A stretch of 64,000 nucleotides of DNA from Rubrobacter_D sp963840835 (GTDB lineage: Bacteria; Actinomycetota; Rubrobacteria; Rubrobacterales; Rubrobacteraceae), in assembly GCA_963840835.1 (NCBI GenBank), contig CAWJAM010000006.1, forward strand, positions 1 through 64,000, in the 5' to 3' direction. The translations under genes and the position numbers were made by a program. The notes beneath the pieces were generated by a model. The model was given only the letters and a program-made list of their open reading frames with translations. It had not been told where the DNA came from and did not search any database. This document shows, one piece after another, positions 48,136 to 56,715 of the stretch (positions are counted from its first letter, which is position 1; every line of letters begins with the position of its first letter).

Positions 48136-48888
48136 GTGGGGGTGGGATCTCTCCGGAACAGGGTCGCCGTGGTGACCGGGGCTTCGAGCGGCATAGGGGC
48201 CGCCGTGGCCCGGGCGCTGAATGCCAGGGGCGCACACGTCGCGCTCGCGGCCCGCCGGGAGGAGGCGCTCCTCGAAGTCCAGGCCGGTCTCGAGATGGGC
48301 TCGGGGCAGAGGAGCATCGTCGTTCCCACCAACGTTACGGACGGCGAGCAGGTCCGTGCCCTGGTGAGGCGAGCCGCGGAGGAGCTCGGTACCGTCGAGA
48401 TCCTCATCAACTGCGCAGGGGTGATGTTTTACACCATGATGAAGAACCTCAGGGAGGAGGAGTGGGAAAGGACCATCGAGGTCAACTGCAAGGGGGCCAC
48501 CAACTGCGTGGGCGCCGTGCTGCCGGGGATGCTGGAGTGTGGGAGGGGGCACATCGTCACCATCTCCTCAGATGCCGGACGCAAAGTATTCCCCGGCCTC
48601 ACGGTGTACTCGGCGAGCAAGTTCTTCGTGGAGGCGCTCTCCCAGGGTCTGCGGCTGGAGACGGCCGGTACCGGGTTGAGGGTGACGACCGTGCAGCCGG
48701 GCAACGTGGCGACGGACCTCCACTCGATGAGCACGGACGAGGAGGCGCTGGAGGCATACGGAGGAGAGAGCGGGGTGCGAGTGCTAGATCCCGAAGACGT
48801 CGCGGCTTCGGTGGTGCACGCGCTCGTGCAGCCCGAACACGTCGCCGTAAACGAGATCCTGGTCGAGCCCCGTGACGAGCCGGTCTGA
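48136..48888 (+). CDS. Classical SDR oxidoreductase
   Basis: A 250-residue short-chain dehydrogenase of unknown substrate. TGASSGIG lies near 14-21, the Arg after strand 2 (LAARREEAL) suggests NADPH preference, NCAG (in place of NNAG) near 91-94, the catalytic Ser in TISSDAG, and Tyr-x-x-x-Lys as YSASKFF. PGNVATDLHS follows as the substrate loop. The GTG at 48136 has GAAGG upstream; GTG 48142 is an alternative. It stands alone between a repeat array and a hairpin. Confidence 0.85.
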   Translation: MGVGSLRNRVAVVTGASSGIGAAVARALNARGAHVALAARREEALLEVQAGLEMGSGQRSIVVPTNVTDGEQVRALVRRAAEELGTVEILINCAGVMFYTMMKNLREEEWERTIEVNCKGATNCVGAVLPGMLECGRGHIVTISSDAGRKVFPGLTVYSASKFFVEALSQGLRLETAGTGLRVTTVQPGNVATDLHSMSTDEEALEAYGGESGVRVLDPEDVAASVVHALVQPEHVAVNEILVEPRDEPV

Positions 48889-48904
48889 AGACGATATGCA
48901 GCCA

Positions 48905-48924
48905 GGGCGGTTCGCGAACCGCCC
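48905..48924 (+). terminator. Hairpin after the SDR gene
   Basis: A 20-bp perfect palindrome made of GGGCGGTTCG and its complement, 16 bp after the stop. No T run follows. The 48925-49063 remainder is a spacer without a gene. Confidence 0.5.
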
Positions 48925-49063
48925 CTACACCTGGGGATCTCTCGAAAAAGGCCTTGACCTACAGGTGATGTTCCGCTTCGATGGACCAACAGCTACGAAA
49001 AACAGCCGCGAGGACGTTGCGAATGATTATGGTTGACTCGCGGTGCAAAGAAAGGACGACAAG

Positions 49064-49525
49064 ATGAGTATCTTTCCCGCACACATTTTGCTAGCCACCG
49101 ACGGCTCCCCGCACGCGTACCTGGCGGCCGAGGTGGCGATAGACCTCGCCAAAAGCACGGACTCGCGGCTCCACGTCGTCGCGGTCGGGCGCACCTTCCC
49201 CGCCGCCGTCTACGACGAATACGTCGAGGCACGCCGCGAGGACCTCAGGCAAGAGGCCCAGGAGGTGCTCGACGAGCAGGTCAGGAGGATCGAAGAGTCG
49301 GGAGGCACCGTCGCGGTCGCCCACCTGAAGCTGGACGAGCAGAGGGACGAGGCTATTGTCCACCTCGCCGAGGACATCGACGCCGGCATGATCGTCATAG
49401 GCAGCCGCGGGTTCGGCGGTATGAGACGCGCCCTCATGGGAAACGTCGCCGACTCGGTGGTCCGTCACGCCCACTGCCCGGTCCTAGTCGTGCGCCCGAC
49501 CGGTGGCACGAGCCGGCCGTTTTAG
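49064..49525 (+). CDS. Universal stress protein (UspA family)
   Basis: A 153-residue single-domain Usp protein. The ATP-binding signature G-2x-G-9x-G(S/N) appears as GSRGFGGMRRALMGNVADSV near residues 115-134, and ILLATDGSPHAYLAAEVA opens strand 1 with the conserved Asp. Such proteins dimerise, bind ATP or nucleotides, and accumulate in stress; the target is unknown. I start at ATG 49064 (AAAGGA eight bases before); GTG 49043 in frame is possible. It is monocistronic, with a single copy of the intergenic repeat after it. Confidence 0.88.
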   Translation: MSIFPAHILLATDGSPHAYLAAEVAIDLAKSTDSRLHVVAVGRTFPAAVYDEYVEARREDLRQEAQEVLDEQVRRIEESGGTVAVAHLKLDEQRDEAIVHLAEDIDAGMIVIGSRGFGGMRRALMGNVADSVVRHAHCPVLVVRPTGGTSRPF

Positions 49526-49618
49526 CACGCTTCGGCCTACGCTTGTCAGGATTTCTTACCGCGTCCGTTTGGAGGGAGCTGCATCGGGCTGCGTAGACGC
49601 CGGGATCCTCCGCGCACG

Positions 49619-50446
49619 TCATTCTCGTGAGAGAGGGGATCCACTGCTAGGGTGAGGAGCAACGGACGTATCGGACCCTTCACCCGGATTTGGCATGAGT
49701 TGGTGGCGTGGGGTGAAGAAGGAGCGGTAAGAGATTGTTCCTACCAGGATTGCGGCTATGGAGACGCTTCCTAGCAGCATGTATAGGACGACTATCTGGA
49801 GGCGCACGGCCTCTAGCGGGTCGGCGCCGGCGATGATCATGCCTACCATCGCGCCTGGCAGGAAGATTATACCCGTCGTTTTGGTGGCGTCTATGAGGGG
49901 GATGAGGGCGCGCTGGAGCGCGGTCTTGAGGATGGGTGAGACGGCCTGGCGGCTCGTAGCCCCGAGGGCCAAGGCGGCCTCGACCTTGAGGCTTTGTTCT
50001 GTTACGTCGTCGCGGATGCGGGTCATCGTCAGACTGGCGGCGTTCATGGAGTTCCCTATCACCATGCCGCCGAGCGGGATGAGGTACCGCGCCGTGGCCG
50101 GCACTATCCCGAGAGCGAGAAGTAGTCCCAATGTCGCCACGGCAGCCACCCCAACGGCGAAAGCGGCGATGAGGAAAGCCCTCGGTACGTCCCCGGCCCT
50201 GCGCGCCGAGGTCCAGGCGGCGAAGAGGACCATTCCCGCTAGGAGCAACGCGACCACCCCGAGGCTGTCGAGCCCGAAGATGTAGTCTATGACGTACCCT
50301 ATCGCGGCGAGCTGCACGCAAGAGCGGACCACGGCGACGCCGATGTCCTTCTCGAGGTCCAGCCTCTCGTAGAGGCTGAGGAGGACCGCGACGGCGACGA
50401 GACCGAGTGCAGGAAGCGCCGAGCCAACAGTCTGCAATCCCGCCAT
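49619..50446 (-). CDS. fetB: FetB-family ABC permease
   Basis: A 275-residue, seven-helix permease of the FetB/YbbM (UPF0014) family, the membrane part of an iron exporter that helps in oxidative stress. VVRSCVQLAAIGYVIDYIFG near residues 39-58, PLGGMVIGNSMNAASLTM near 123-140 and FLPGAMVGMIIAGADPLEA near 195-213 are family landmarks. A Pro/Ser-rich tail ends it. It begins one base after the stop of the ATPase gene, so both are co-translated. In this operon it follows a chromate-transporter gene. Confidence 0.88.
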   Translation of the reverse strand: MAGLQTVGSALPALGLVAVAVLLSLYERLDLEKDIGVAVVRSCVQLAAIGYVIDYIFGLDSLGVVALLLAGMVLFAAWTSARRAGDVPRAFLIAAFAVGVAAVATLGLLLALGIVPATARYLIPLGGMVIGNSMNAASLTMTRIRDDVTEQSLKVEAALALGATSRQAVSPILKTALQRALIPLIDATKTTGIIFLPGAMVGMIIAGADPLEAVRLQIVVLYMLLGSVSIAAILVGTISYRSFFTPRHQLMPNPGEGSDTSVAPHPSSGSPLSRE

Positions 50447-50447
50447 G

Positions 50448-51158
50448 CTAGTCCCTCCCCGCGATATACCGCCGTGCCCGCTCGCCCGCCGCGGAGAAGA
50501 ATTCCTCCGCGCTCCACTCTCCCTCGCTTCTTCCTCCGGCCATCAACACGACGCGGTCGGCGACCCGCTCGACCTGGGAGAGGTCGTGGCTGACGAAGAC
50601 CATCGTGAGTCCCAACCTGGCGTTCAGGTCTGTGACGAGCTCTTCGATCCTGCGCCGCGCGGCCTCGTCCAACGCACTCGTCGGCTCGTCGAGCAAGAGC
50701 GCCTCCGGCCCCAGGGCGAGGGCGCGGGCGATAGAGACTCGCTGCTGCTGTCCTACGGAGAGCGCCCGCGGGTCGCGCCCCCTCAGGGAAGCGTCCAACC
50801 CCACCATCTGCAGCAGCCGTCGCGGGTCCGCGTCCTTGCCGGAGAGGCGCGCCCCGTAGAGAACCGCCTCCTCGACAGATCCACCGAAGAGAGCGGGGAT
50901 CTGGAAGACCATCCCGACCCGCCGCCGCAGCGCTAGCGGGTCCAGGGCGCTCGTCGGCTCCCCGTCCAGATAGACCTCCCCCGAAGACGGCTCTACGAGG
51001 CGGTTGACGGCGCGGAGCAGGGTACTCTTCCCCGCGCCCGATGGCCCGACGACGGCGGTGATCTCACCGCCGGGCATCCTGGCATCGACGCCCTTTAGTA
51101 TCTCCGTGCCGCCGACCGCGTACCCGAGCCCGGAGATTTCTATACCCGCAGAGGCCAA
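50448..51158 (-). CDS. fetA: FetA-family ABC ATPase
   Basis: A 236-residue ATPase pairing with the FetB-type permease. Walker A GPSGAGKST is at 38-46, signature LSVGQQQRVS near 137-146 (Val replaces the usual second Gly), Walker B LLLDEPTSALDE near 155-166, and the switch His in FVSHDLSQ. Predicted role: cytosolic motor of iron, or another metal, efflux. TTG 51158 is the start with GGGAGG about 12 bases upstream. It is 16 bp from the chromate-transporter stop. Confidence 0.87.
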   Translation of the reverse strand: MASAGIEISGLGYAVGGTEILKGVDARMPGGEITAVVGPSGAGKSTLLRAVNRLVEPSSGEVYLDGEPTSALDPLALRRRVGMVFQIPALFGGSVEEAVLYGARLSGKDADPRRLLQMVGLDASLRGRDPRALSVGQQQRVSIARALALGPEALLLDEPTSALDEAARRRIEELVTDLNARLGLTMVFVSHDLSQVERVADRVVLMAGGRSEGEWSAEEFFSAAGERARRYIAGRD

Positions 51159-51174
51159 CCTGGAGCGCCTCCCT

Positions 51175-52497
51175 CTACAGGAGCGTCCATACCATCCCCA
51201 CGACGGCGCCGACGGGGACCATCAGGTAGATCGGAACCCTGAACCTCTGCAGTACGATGAAGGAGACTACCGCGACGATGAGGGCGAAGAGGTCGAGGCC
51301 CCGCACGGAGACGCCGTCGGGGAACAGGACCTGGGTAGCGAAGAACACCGCGAGGTTGGCGATGACGCCGACCACGGCGGCGGTGACCCCGACGAGGACG
51401 GCCCTGAGCCTCCCGTTGTTGGCCAGAAGCTCTATGTACGGGGCGAGCAGGAAGATGAAAAGGAAGCAAGGCAGAAACGTCGCGTAGGTGGTGATCAAGG
51501 CCCCAAGCGTCCCGTAGAGCAGGGGGGCGAAAGGCCCAGGGTCGTTCCAGGCGCCGATGAAGCCGACGTACTGGGTAACCATAATCAGCGGTCCCGGCGT
51601 CGACTCGGCGAGGCCGAGCCCCTGCACCATCTGGTCCGCCGTCAGCCACCCGTACTGTCCCACGGCGACGTCGGATATGTAGCCCAAAACGGCGTAAGCG
51701 CCGCCGAAGGTGACGAAAGCCGCCCCCGTGAAGAACAGCGCCTCATCTACGAGCACGTCGTTCCCGCCGCGCCACAGATAAAGGGCTCCAACGGGCACCG
51801 CCCACAGCACCAGGAACGTCCCGATGAGCCTGAGGTTACGCAGCGGCGAGGGCAGGCCCTCGGAGGCGACCCGGTCTACCGCGGACTCTTCCTCATCCGA
51901 GGAGCCGTGTGAGCCACCCTGGAAGGCTGCCGGCACCGCGCGGCTCAGTAGTAGCCCGCCGATGGCGGCGGCCAGCACGACGAGCGGGAAGGGTACAGAG
52001 AAGAAGAACAGGGCGGCGAAAGCCGCGACCGAGAAGCCAATGAGCAGGGAGTGGTTGAGGGCGCGCCCGGCGATCCGCAAGACGGCCTCGACCACGATGG
52101 CTATAACCACCGGCTGAATCCCGTACAGGAGTCCCGTGATCGCCGGCACGTCCGAGTGGGCTACGGCCAGGTACGAGAGCAGCCACAAAACGAAGATCGA
52201 CGGTATCACGAAGAAGGAGCCGGCCACGATCCCACCCATCGTCCCGTGCAGCCTCCACCCGATGTAAGTCGCGACCTGCTGCGCCTCGGGGCCAGGCAAC
52301 AGCATGCAGAAGTTGAGAGTCCTCAAATACTGGCCCTCGGAGACCCACCGTCTCCTCTCGACCAGCTCGCGGTGCATGATGGCGATCTGGCCAGCAGGCC
52401 CCCCGAAGTTGATGAAACCCAGCTTTACCCAGAACCGGAAAGCCTCCCAGAACCCGACCGGCTTGGTTTCGACCCTCGCCGCCTTCTCACCCTCCAA
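51175..52497 (-). CDS. chrA: Chromate transporter family (ChrA)
   Basis: A 440-residue CHR-superfamily protein of the long type with two homologous halves (about 20-200 and 235-430), each beginning with an FxxFGG-type motif: KLGFINFGGPAGQIA in the first, GAAFVTFGGAYAVLGYI in the second. LLPGPEAQQVATYIG and STPGPLIMVTQYVGFIG are the paired second motifs. ChrA proteins export chromate and compete with sulfate, so it fits a sulfur-rich neighbourhood, though natural substrates are debated. TTG 52497 follows GTGGAG. It heads an operon with fetA and fetB. Confidence 0.9.
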   Translation of the reverse strand: MEGEKAARVETKPVGFWEAFRFWVKLGFINFGGPAGQIAIMHRELVERRRWVSEGQYLRTLNFCMLLPGPEAQQVATYIGWRLHGTMGGIVAGSFFVIPSIFVLWLLSYLAVAHSDVPAITGLLYGIQPVVIAIVVEAVLRIAGRALNHSLLIGFSVAAFAALFFFSVPFPLVVLAAAIGGLLLSRAVPAAFQGGSHGSSDEEESAVDRVASEGLPSPLRNLRLIGTFLVLWAVPVGALYLWRGGNDVLVDEALFFTGAAFVTFGGAYAVLGYISDVAVGQYGWLTADQMVQGLGLAESTPGPLIMVTQYVGFIGAWNDPGPFAPLLYGTLGALITTYATFLPCFLFIFLLAPYIELLANNGRLRAVLVGVTAAVVGVIANLAVFFATQVLFPDGVSVRGLDLFALIVAVVSFIVLQRFRVPIYLMVPVGAVVGMVWTLL

Positions 52498-52531
52498 ATT
52501 ATCTCCACGTATCTAGTGAACAAACCAGCAT

Positions 52532-52560
52532 AGCGTAACCACGGTTACATCGGAAATCAA
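52532..52560 (-). promoter_or_regulatory. chrA promoter with dyad in spacer
   Basis: Minus strand TTGATT (52555-52560), 17 bp, TACGCT (52532-52537). GTAACC and GGTTAC form a dyad at 52535-52548 that spans the -10 and spacer. This is a possible operator for a metal or oxyanion-responsive repressor. Confidence 0.45.
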
Positions 52561-52609
52561 GACGGACTGCGGTAGCCCGTTCCAGGATCTCCTACCGCAG
52601 AGGCGCTCC

Positions 52610-52756
52610 GTGTCGACCGGCCGAAGCGTGCCGACAAGCGAAGGCGCTAGCCTGAGCGTGCTGACAAGCGGAGCCCGAAGGGCGCAGCGTGCTGACAAGC
52701 CTGCGCAGCAGGCGTGCTGACAAGCGAAGGCCGAAGGCCGAAGCGTGCCGACAAGC
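52610..52756. repeat. Palindrome-cored intergenic repeat array
   Basis: Five units in the sense GCTGACAAGCG-core-AGCGTGC, with cores such as GGCCGAAGGCCG, GCCCGAAGGGC and GCTAGCCTGAGC. The array ends at the stop of the Rrf2 gene. Confidence 0.7.
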
Positions 52757-53220
52757 TAATGATGCACCCATGCTTCCGGGTCGTGGGTGAGTTTGGTGAT
52801 AGAGGGCGGGAGCTTCCCTTCGACGATATCCGCGAGGGTTACGGACTCCAAGACGGCGCGCAGGTTGGCGCGTACCGCGATCCAGACCTCCTGCAGGTGC
52901 TCGGCCGCGCCGGAGTACTCGACGGCCTCGGGCCACTCGCCCCTGACGTTCGCCAGCGGACCCTCCACGGCGCGGATGATCGCCGCCAGTGAGATCTCCT
53001 CCGGCGGCAGCGCGAGCCAGTAGCCGCCTGAGGCGCCGCGCCTGGTACGGACGATCCCGGACCGTTTCAGGTCATGCAGGATGTTCTCCATGAACTTCTT
53101 CGGGATGCCCTGGGTCTCGGAGATTCTATCCCCTTTTATCGGTCCAGCCCCATCGGCCGCGGCCAGCGCGAGCTCGGAGGCGGCCCTGAGCGCGTAGTCG
53201 GTCTTGGCCGAAACCTGCAA
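52756..53220 (-). CDS. Rrf2-family transcription regulator
   Basis: A 154-residue Rrf2-type winged-helix repressor (opening QVSAKTDYALRAASELALA; recognition region GIPKKFMENILHDLKRSGIV; wing RTRRGASGGYWLALPPEEI). It has no Cys at all, so unlike IscR or NsrR it cannot bind an Fe-S cluster, nor can it use the single Cys reported for CymR. Rrf2 proteins often regulate cysteine and sulfur metabolism through small ligands or protein partners, so it is the best candidate in this window for reading the TAGACAAAG motif. That is inference only. The TTG start at 53220 follows GGGGAG. It lies 44 bp after a tiny membrane-protein gene. Confidence 0.85.
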   Translation of the reverse strand: MQVSAKTDYALRAASELALAAADGAGPIKGDRISETQGIPKKFMENILHDLKRSGIVRTRRGASGGYWLALPPEEISLAAIIRAVEGPLANVRGEWPEAVEYSGAAEHLQEVWIAVRANLRAVLESVTLADIVEGKLPPSITKLTHDPEAWVHH

Positions 53221-53264
53221 GCTAGCTCACGCTCCCCTGAAGCGACTGGCCGCGCCCGCAGGCC

Positions 53265-53387
53265 TCAACCGTCATCGTCCCCCTCTTGCCCGCCGCGGTT
53301 GGGCACGTAGACGAACCAGTAAGACCCGATCAATATCCCCAGGAAAAATATCATCGCCCCGGCGAACTGAAGGTACTCCGTCGCCAT
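53265..53387 (-). CDS. 40-residue membrane protein
   Basis: ATG 53387, behind a strong AAGGAGGT site, encodes 40 residues. There is a short polar start, one membrane helix (FAGAMIFFLGILIGSYWFVY) and a charged tail ending in acidic residues. It is too short for a normal ORF search, but the ribosome site, codon pattern and clean single-helix design support it. It resembles small subunits of respiratory oxidases in size only; no family is recognised. It is followed by the Rrf2 gene on the same strand. Confidence 0.6.
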   Translation of the reverse strand: MATEYLQFAGAMIFFLGILIGSYWFVYVPNRGGQEGDDDG

Positions 53388-53631
53388 CCAACCTCCTTCG
53401 GGTTTCGAAACCGTCAGACGTATCACCCCACAATTCTACGACAGCCGCGCCCTCTTCGCCGCCGGTGCTCCACCATCGCGGAGATCGGGGTGCATCCGGC
53501 AGGTATCGCGACGCGAAACACCCCGCAGAAAACTCCTCGACATGCGCCAAGATCAAGCGGAGGCCGACTCCGGCCACAATGGACGGCGGACAGAAGGCCG
53601 AACCCTTGAAGGACAGTCCGCATCAGGCGCT

Positions 53632-53835
53632 AGCATCTTGGCCAAGACTGGATACACACCGAGACTAGTGGCCGTAAAGTGATCGGAACGGGCGAGCGGC
53701 CACGCCGGCCCCGCGGAAACAGCCTTTCTGGTTCGTGGCGCAGGGAGAGCAGTAGTTACCATGCATTAAAAGTTTGACGAGGTGCGATCCAGAACTGGTA
53801 GCATCGTGAACGAGTTCGCTCACAGGACGCGGGCG
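53632..53835. promoter_or_regulatory. Duplicated upstream region, copy 1
   Basis: About 200 bp similar to 56311-56545. Near-identical blocks include GGCGCAGGGAGAGC, a TTGAC -35 (53774-53779), GATCCAGAACTG and TAGCATCGTGAAC (-10 TAGCAT at 53799-53804). It drives the membrane-protein and lipoprotein genes. The 53388-53631 stretch before it shows no gene. Confidence 0.6.
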
Positions 53836-53839
53836 GGAG

Positions 53840-54319
53840 ATGCCGACGGGAAGAAGTGCTGGTGTGAAGGGAACAGGGGCACACTCTACGGAGACGCCAC
53901 AGCTAAGCCGCAAACATCGTTTTCGCTACGCCGCTCGCGCTGTGTCGCTTGTGGTGGCCTTCCTGCTGTGCTTTAACGTCGTCTTCCTCTTGCCCTTCCC
54001 CGCGACTGTATCCGAAGCACCCTCTGGCCTGGCTATGACGAATCTGCCACGAGGCGACCAAACAACGAACGGGAACGGTAACCCGCTGAATGGGACCTAC
54101 GTCGTCGGGCCCGTGGAGGAGGTGGAGGGCGCAGATAAAGACCCGCTTAACGCTGAGCTCCTGACGATGCTTCTCCTTGCTGTCTCCTTCGGCGCGGCCG
54201 TCGGATGGCTGCTCACGAACGCTCAGGGGCAAGTAGCACTGTGCTGTTCGGCCGTCATTGGTTCGCCGTTGGCCACTGCCCGTGATCACCTACTCTCCCT
54301 AGGCGTCTTCCGGCTGTAG
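53840..54319 (+). CDS. Membrane protein, unknown function
   Basis: A 159-residue protein with a basic N-terminus, a first helix about residues 33-55 (AVSLVVAFLLCFNVVFLLPF), an extracytoplasmic loop of about 55 residues with two Asn-rich turns, and a second helix about 107-127. It ends with a Cys-Cys-containing tail. No family is recognised. Start at ATG 53840 next to GGGCGGGAG, spacing poor, so a later GTG is possible. It lies downstream of duplicated-promoter copy 1 and 75 bp before a lipoprotein gene. Confidence 0.45.
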   Translation: MPTGRSAGVKGTGAHSTETPQLSRKHRFRYAARAVSLVVAFLLCFNVVFLLPFPATVSEAPSGLAMTNLPRGDQTTNGNGNPLNGTYVVGPVEEVEGADKDPLNAELLTMLLLAVSFGAAVGWLLTNAQGQVALCCSAVIGSPLATARDHLLSLGVFRL

Positions 54320-54393
54320 GGATCTCTCCCCCTGCTTCACCTCGCGGAGCAGAGGAGCTATCCCGGTTTGAAATGGCGAAAGGAGGAGAGAAG

Positions 54394-55299
54394 ATGAGAC
54401 CGCGCCACATCCGCTTGGCGACCGTCACGTTGCTCTTGATGTTTTCGGCTTCGGCTTGCGCTGGAGCCAGCTCGGTTTCGGGCACGGACGAGACCTCAGA
54501 CCGAAACCAATCCGAGCACTTGAGCACCATCAGCGCGAAGGACTTCGATCGCACCAACTTCGACGATTCGGCCTCAGTAGACAACAAATGGTTCCCCCTC
54601 GTGCCCGGGGCGCATTCCGTGTTCGAGGGGTCCGCTATCGACGATGGCGAGCGCATTTCGCGCCGCGTGGTGACAACCGTCACCGACCTGACCAAAGAGA
54701 TCGATGGCGTGAAGTCTATGGTCGTCTGGGAGAGGGACTACACCGAAGGCGAGGAGGTGGAGGCTGAGCTCGCCTTCTTCGCGCAGGACAATGACGGGAA
54801 CGTCTGGCACATGGGTGAGTACCCCGAGGAGTACGAGGGCGGCGAGTTCGACAAGGCTCCGGGCTGGCTTGCAGGCTCAAAAGGCGCGTCGGCTGGAATC
54901 GCCATGAGGGCAGAGCCGCGGCTGGGAACGCCCAGCTACGCCCAGGGATACGCTCCGCCCCCTGTCAACTGGGTCGACCGTGGGAGGGTGTACAAGGTGG
55001 GCCAGAGGACCTGTGTGCCCGTCTATTGCTACGAGGACGTTCTCGTGATCGAGGAGTTTGAGCGGAACAAGCCGGGCGCCTACCAGCTCAAGTACTACGC
55101 ACCCGGCGTGGGCGATGTTCGAGTCGGCTGGCGGGGACCGGAGGAAGAGGAGAAAGAGGGCTTGGACCTGGTCAAAGACATGCGCCTCGGCCCGGAAGCC
55201 CTGGCGAAGGCCCGCGCGAACGCGCTCAAACTGGAGAAGCACGCCTACGAGATCAAGGACTTCTACCGCAAGACGCAGCCAGCGGAGCCCACACTTTAG
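54394..55299 (+). CDS. Lipoprotein of a locally expanded family
   Basis: A 301-residue secreted lipoprotein. The signal peptide ends in a lipobox FSASAC (Cys about 22). The mature domain is rich in Asp, Glu and aromatic residues, with blocks DNKWFPLVPGAHSVFEG, FFAQDNDGNVWHMGE and YQLKYYAPGVGDV that recur in the gene at 55371, so they define a shared fold, probably a beta-barrel or sandwich. Two Cys (TCVPVYCYED) may form a disulfide. ATG 54394 follows AAAGGAGGAG. Function unknown; the family flanks RND pump genes here. A truncated copy begins at 63711. Confidence 0.7.
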   Translation: MRPRHIRLATVTLLLMFSASACAGASSVSGTDETSDRNQSEHLSTISAKDFDRTNFDDSASVDNKWFPLVPGAHSVFEGSAIDDGERISRRVVTTVTDLTKEIDGVKSMVVWERDYTEGEEVEAELAFFAQDNDGNVWHMGEYPEEYEGGEFDKAPGWLAGSKGASAGIAMRAEPRLGTPSYAQGYAPPPVNWVDRGRVYKVGQRTCVPVYCYEDVLVIEEFERNKPGAYQLKYYAPGVGDVRVGWRGPEEEEKEGLDLVKDMRLGPEALAKARANALKLEKHAYEIKDFYRKTQPAEPTL

Positions 55300-55370
55300 G
55301 AGAGGGGGAGAGCCGGTTCGTCAGGCGTGCCGCGGCGAGGTTTGGAGACCCCCTCAGAGAAAGGCGGTGT

Positions 55371-56090
55371 ATGCTCATGCGGTGCATGCTCATGAGAGCG
55401 ATTACTCTATTGAGTGCGATCACAGGTTCGGGGCTCGTGCTGATTGCAGGGTGTACCAGCTCCTCCCCGCAGGAGCAGAAGGCTTACGCTCCCCACATCG
55501 ATCCCGCCGACTTCACCACCACAATCGACAACGAGTACTTCCCGCTGAAGCCGGGCACCACCTTCGTCTACGAGGGTGGCATGGAGCGCGGCGAGATGAC
55601 CATCACCCACGACACCAAGAAGGTAATGGGCGTGGAGTGCGTCGTGGTCGACGACAGAGGATATGAGGCCGGCGAGCTGATCGAGAAGACCTACGATTGG
55701 TTCGCCCAGGACAACAAAGGCAATGTCTGGTATTTCGGGGAGGACACCAAGGAGTACGAGAATGGCAAGGTGGTGAGCACCAAGGGATCTTGGGAGGCCG
55801 GAGTGGATGGGGCCAAACCCGGCATCTTGATGCGGGCCAACCCTAAGGCGGGGCAGTCCTACCGCCAGGAGTACTATCCGGGCGAGGCCATGGACATGGC
55901 CAGAGTGCTCGGCTCCAACGAATCGGTGACGGTGCCCTACGGTTCCTTCGACCACGTGCTGGAGACCAAAGAGTGGACGCCGTAGCTCCAACCCGGCTTC
56001 TCCGAGAGGAAGTACTACGTTCGTGGGGTCGGCCCACTGGGCAATCCGGGGGACTTGGGACTGTTGGACGTAAAGCACGAGCGATCATAG
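55371..56090 (+). pseudogene. Lipoprotein paralogue with in-frame stop
   Basis: From ATG 55371 a lipoprotein relative of the previous gene reads 204 residues (signal peptide, lipobox LIAGC, then IDNEYFPLKPGTTFVYEGG and WFAQDNKGNVWYFGED). It stops at TAG 55983-55985 right after ETKEWTP. The same frame continues for 34 more codons with expected family sequence (LQPGFSERKYYVRGVGPLG) to TAG 56088-56090. One base change (CAG to TAG) would account for it. The shortened product loses the last conserved block, so it is either a recent pseudogene or a truncated but exported protein. Confidence 0.65.
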
Positions 56091-56188
56091 GCTCGGGGCT
56101 CGTGCCGATGGCGGGGTGCACCGGCTCCTCCCCGCAGGAGCAGAAGGCTTACGCCCCCATATCGGTCCGGTTCCCGGGGTCGGTATGA
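56089..56188 (+). pseudogene. Fragment of a third lipoprotein copy
   Basis: Directly after the second copy, about 70 bp repeat its signal-peptide and early mature region (GSGLVPMAGCTGSSPQEQKA against GSGLVLIAGCTSSSPQEQKA). The fragment then diverges and ends at TGA 56188. It has no start codon of its own at the right place. It is the stub of a tandem duplication. The next stretch to 56310 is featureless. Confidence 0.7.
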
Positions 56189-56310
56189 TCTCACATCGCA
56201 AAGCGCATGGAGCGTGATGGAGACTAGCACGGGCACTTTCAGACTTCGAACGGGCACCCTACGTCGGCGGACAGCAGGCCAGGGCCTCCGAGGATATTCC
56301 GCACCAGATG

Positions 56311-56545
56311 CTAGTACCTTGGGTTAGTTCAAAAACTTATCAAAAGCAGTACCCGTGAAATGACCAGAATGGGCATGGCCGCGCGTATATTCTCTATGGG
56401 CGAGCGGCTACGCTGGCCGCGTAAACAGCCTTGATCGTTCCTGGCGCAGGGAGAGCGGCGGTTACCGTGCATTACAAGTTTGACAAATGAGATCCGGAAC
56501 TGTTAGCATCGTGAACCAGTTCACTCGCGCGATGCGAGCGGGAAA
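56311..56545. promoter_or_regulatory. Duplicated upstream region, copy 2
   Basis: Counterpart of 53632-53835, with an insertion of about 25 bp. It has TTGACA (56480-56485), 18 bp, TAGCAT (56504-56509). The GTGAACCAGTTC that follows opens a 13-codon frame (VNQFTRAMRAGKK) ending in TGA, similar to the first codons after GTG 53806 in copy 1. It lies upstream of the first RND gene. Confidence 0.6.
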
Positions 56546-56715
56546 GAAATGAGGTAGATGATAGTGGATTCGCTCGCCATAAGGAAGTGCTCCCGGCTTA
56601 CGCCGCCGACAAGTACTGCGAGCGTCATCCCATTCATCTCGAACCAACTTCAGCAGCGCGGCTCTTCGGTATCGGGTGCCGGCTTGACAACACCTAAGCG
56701 GGGAGGTCGCCAGCA

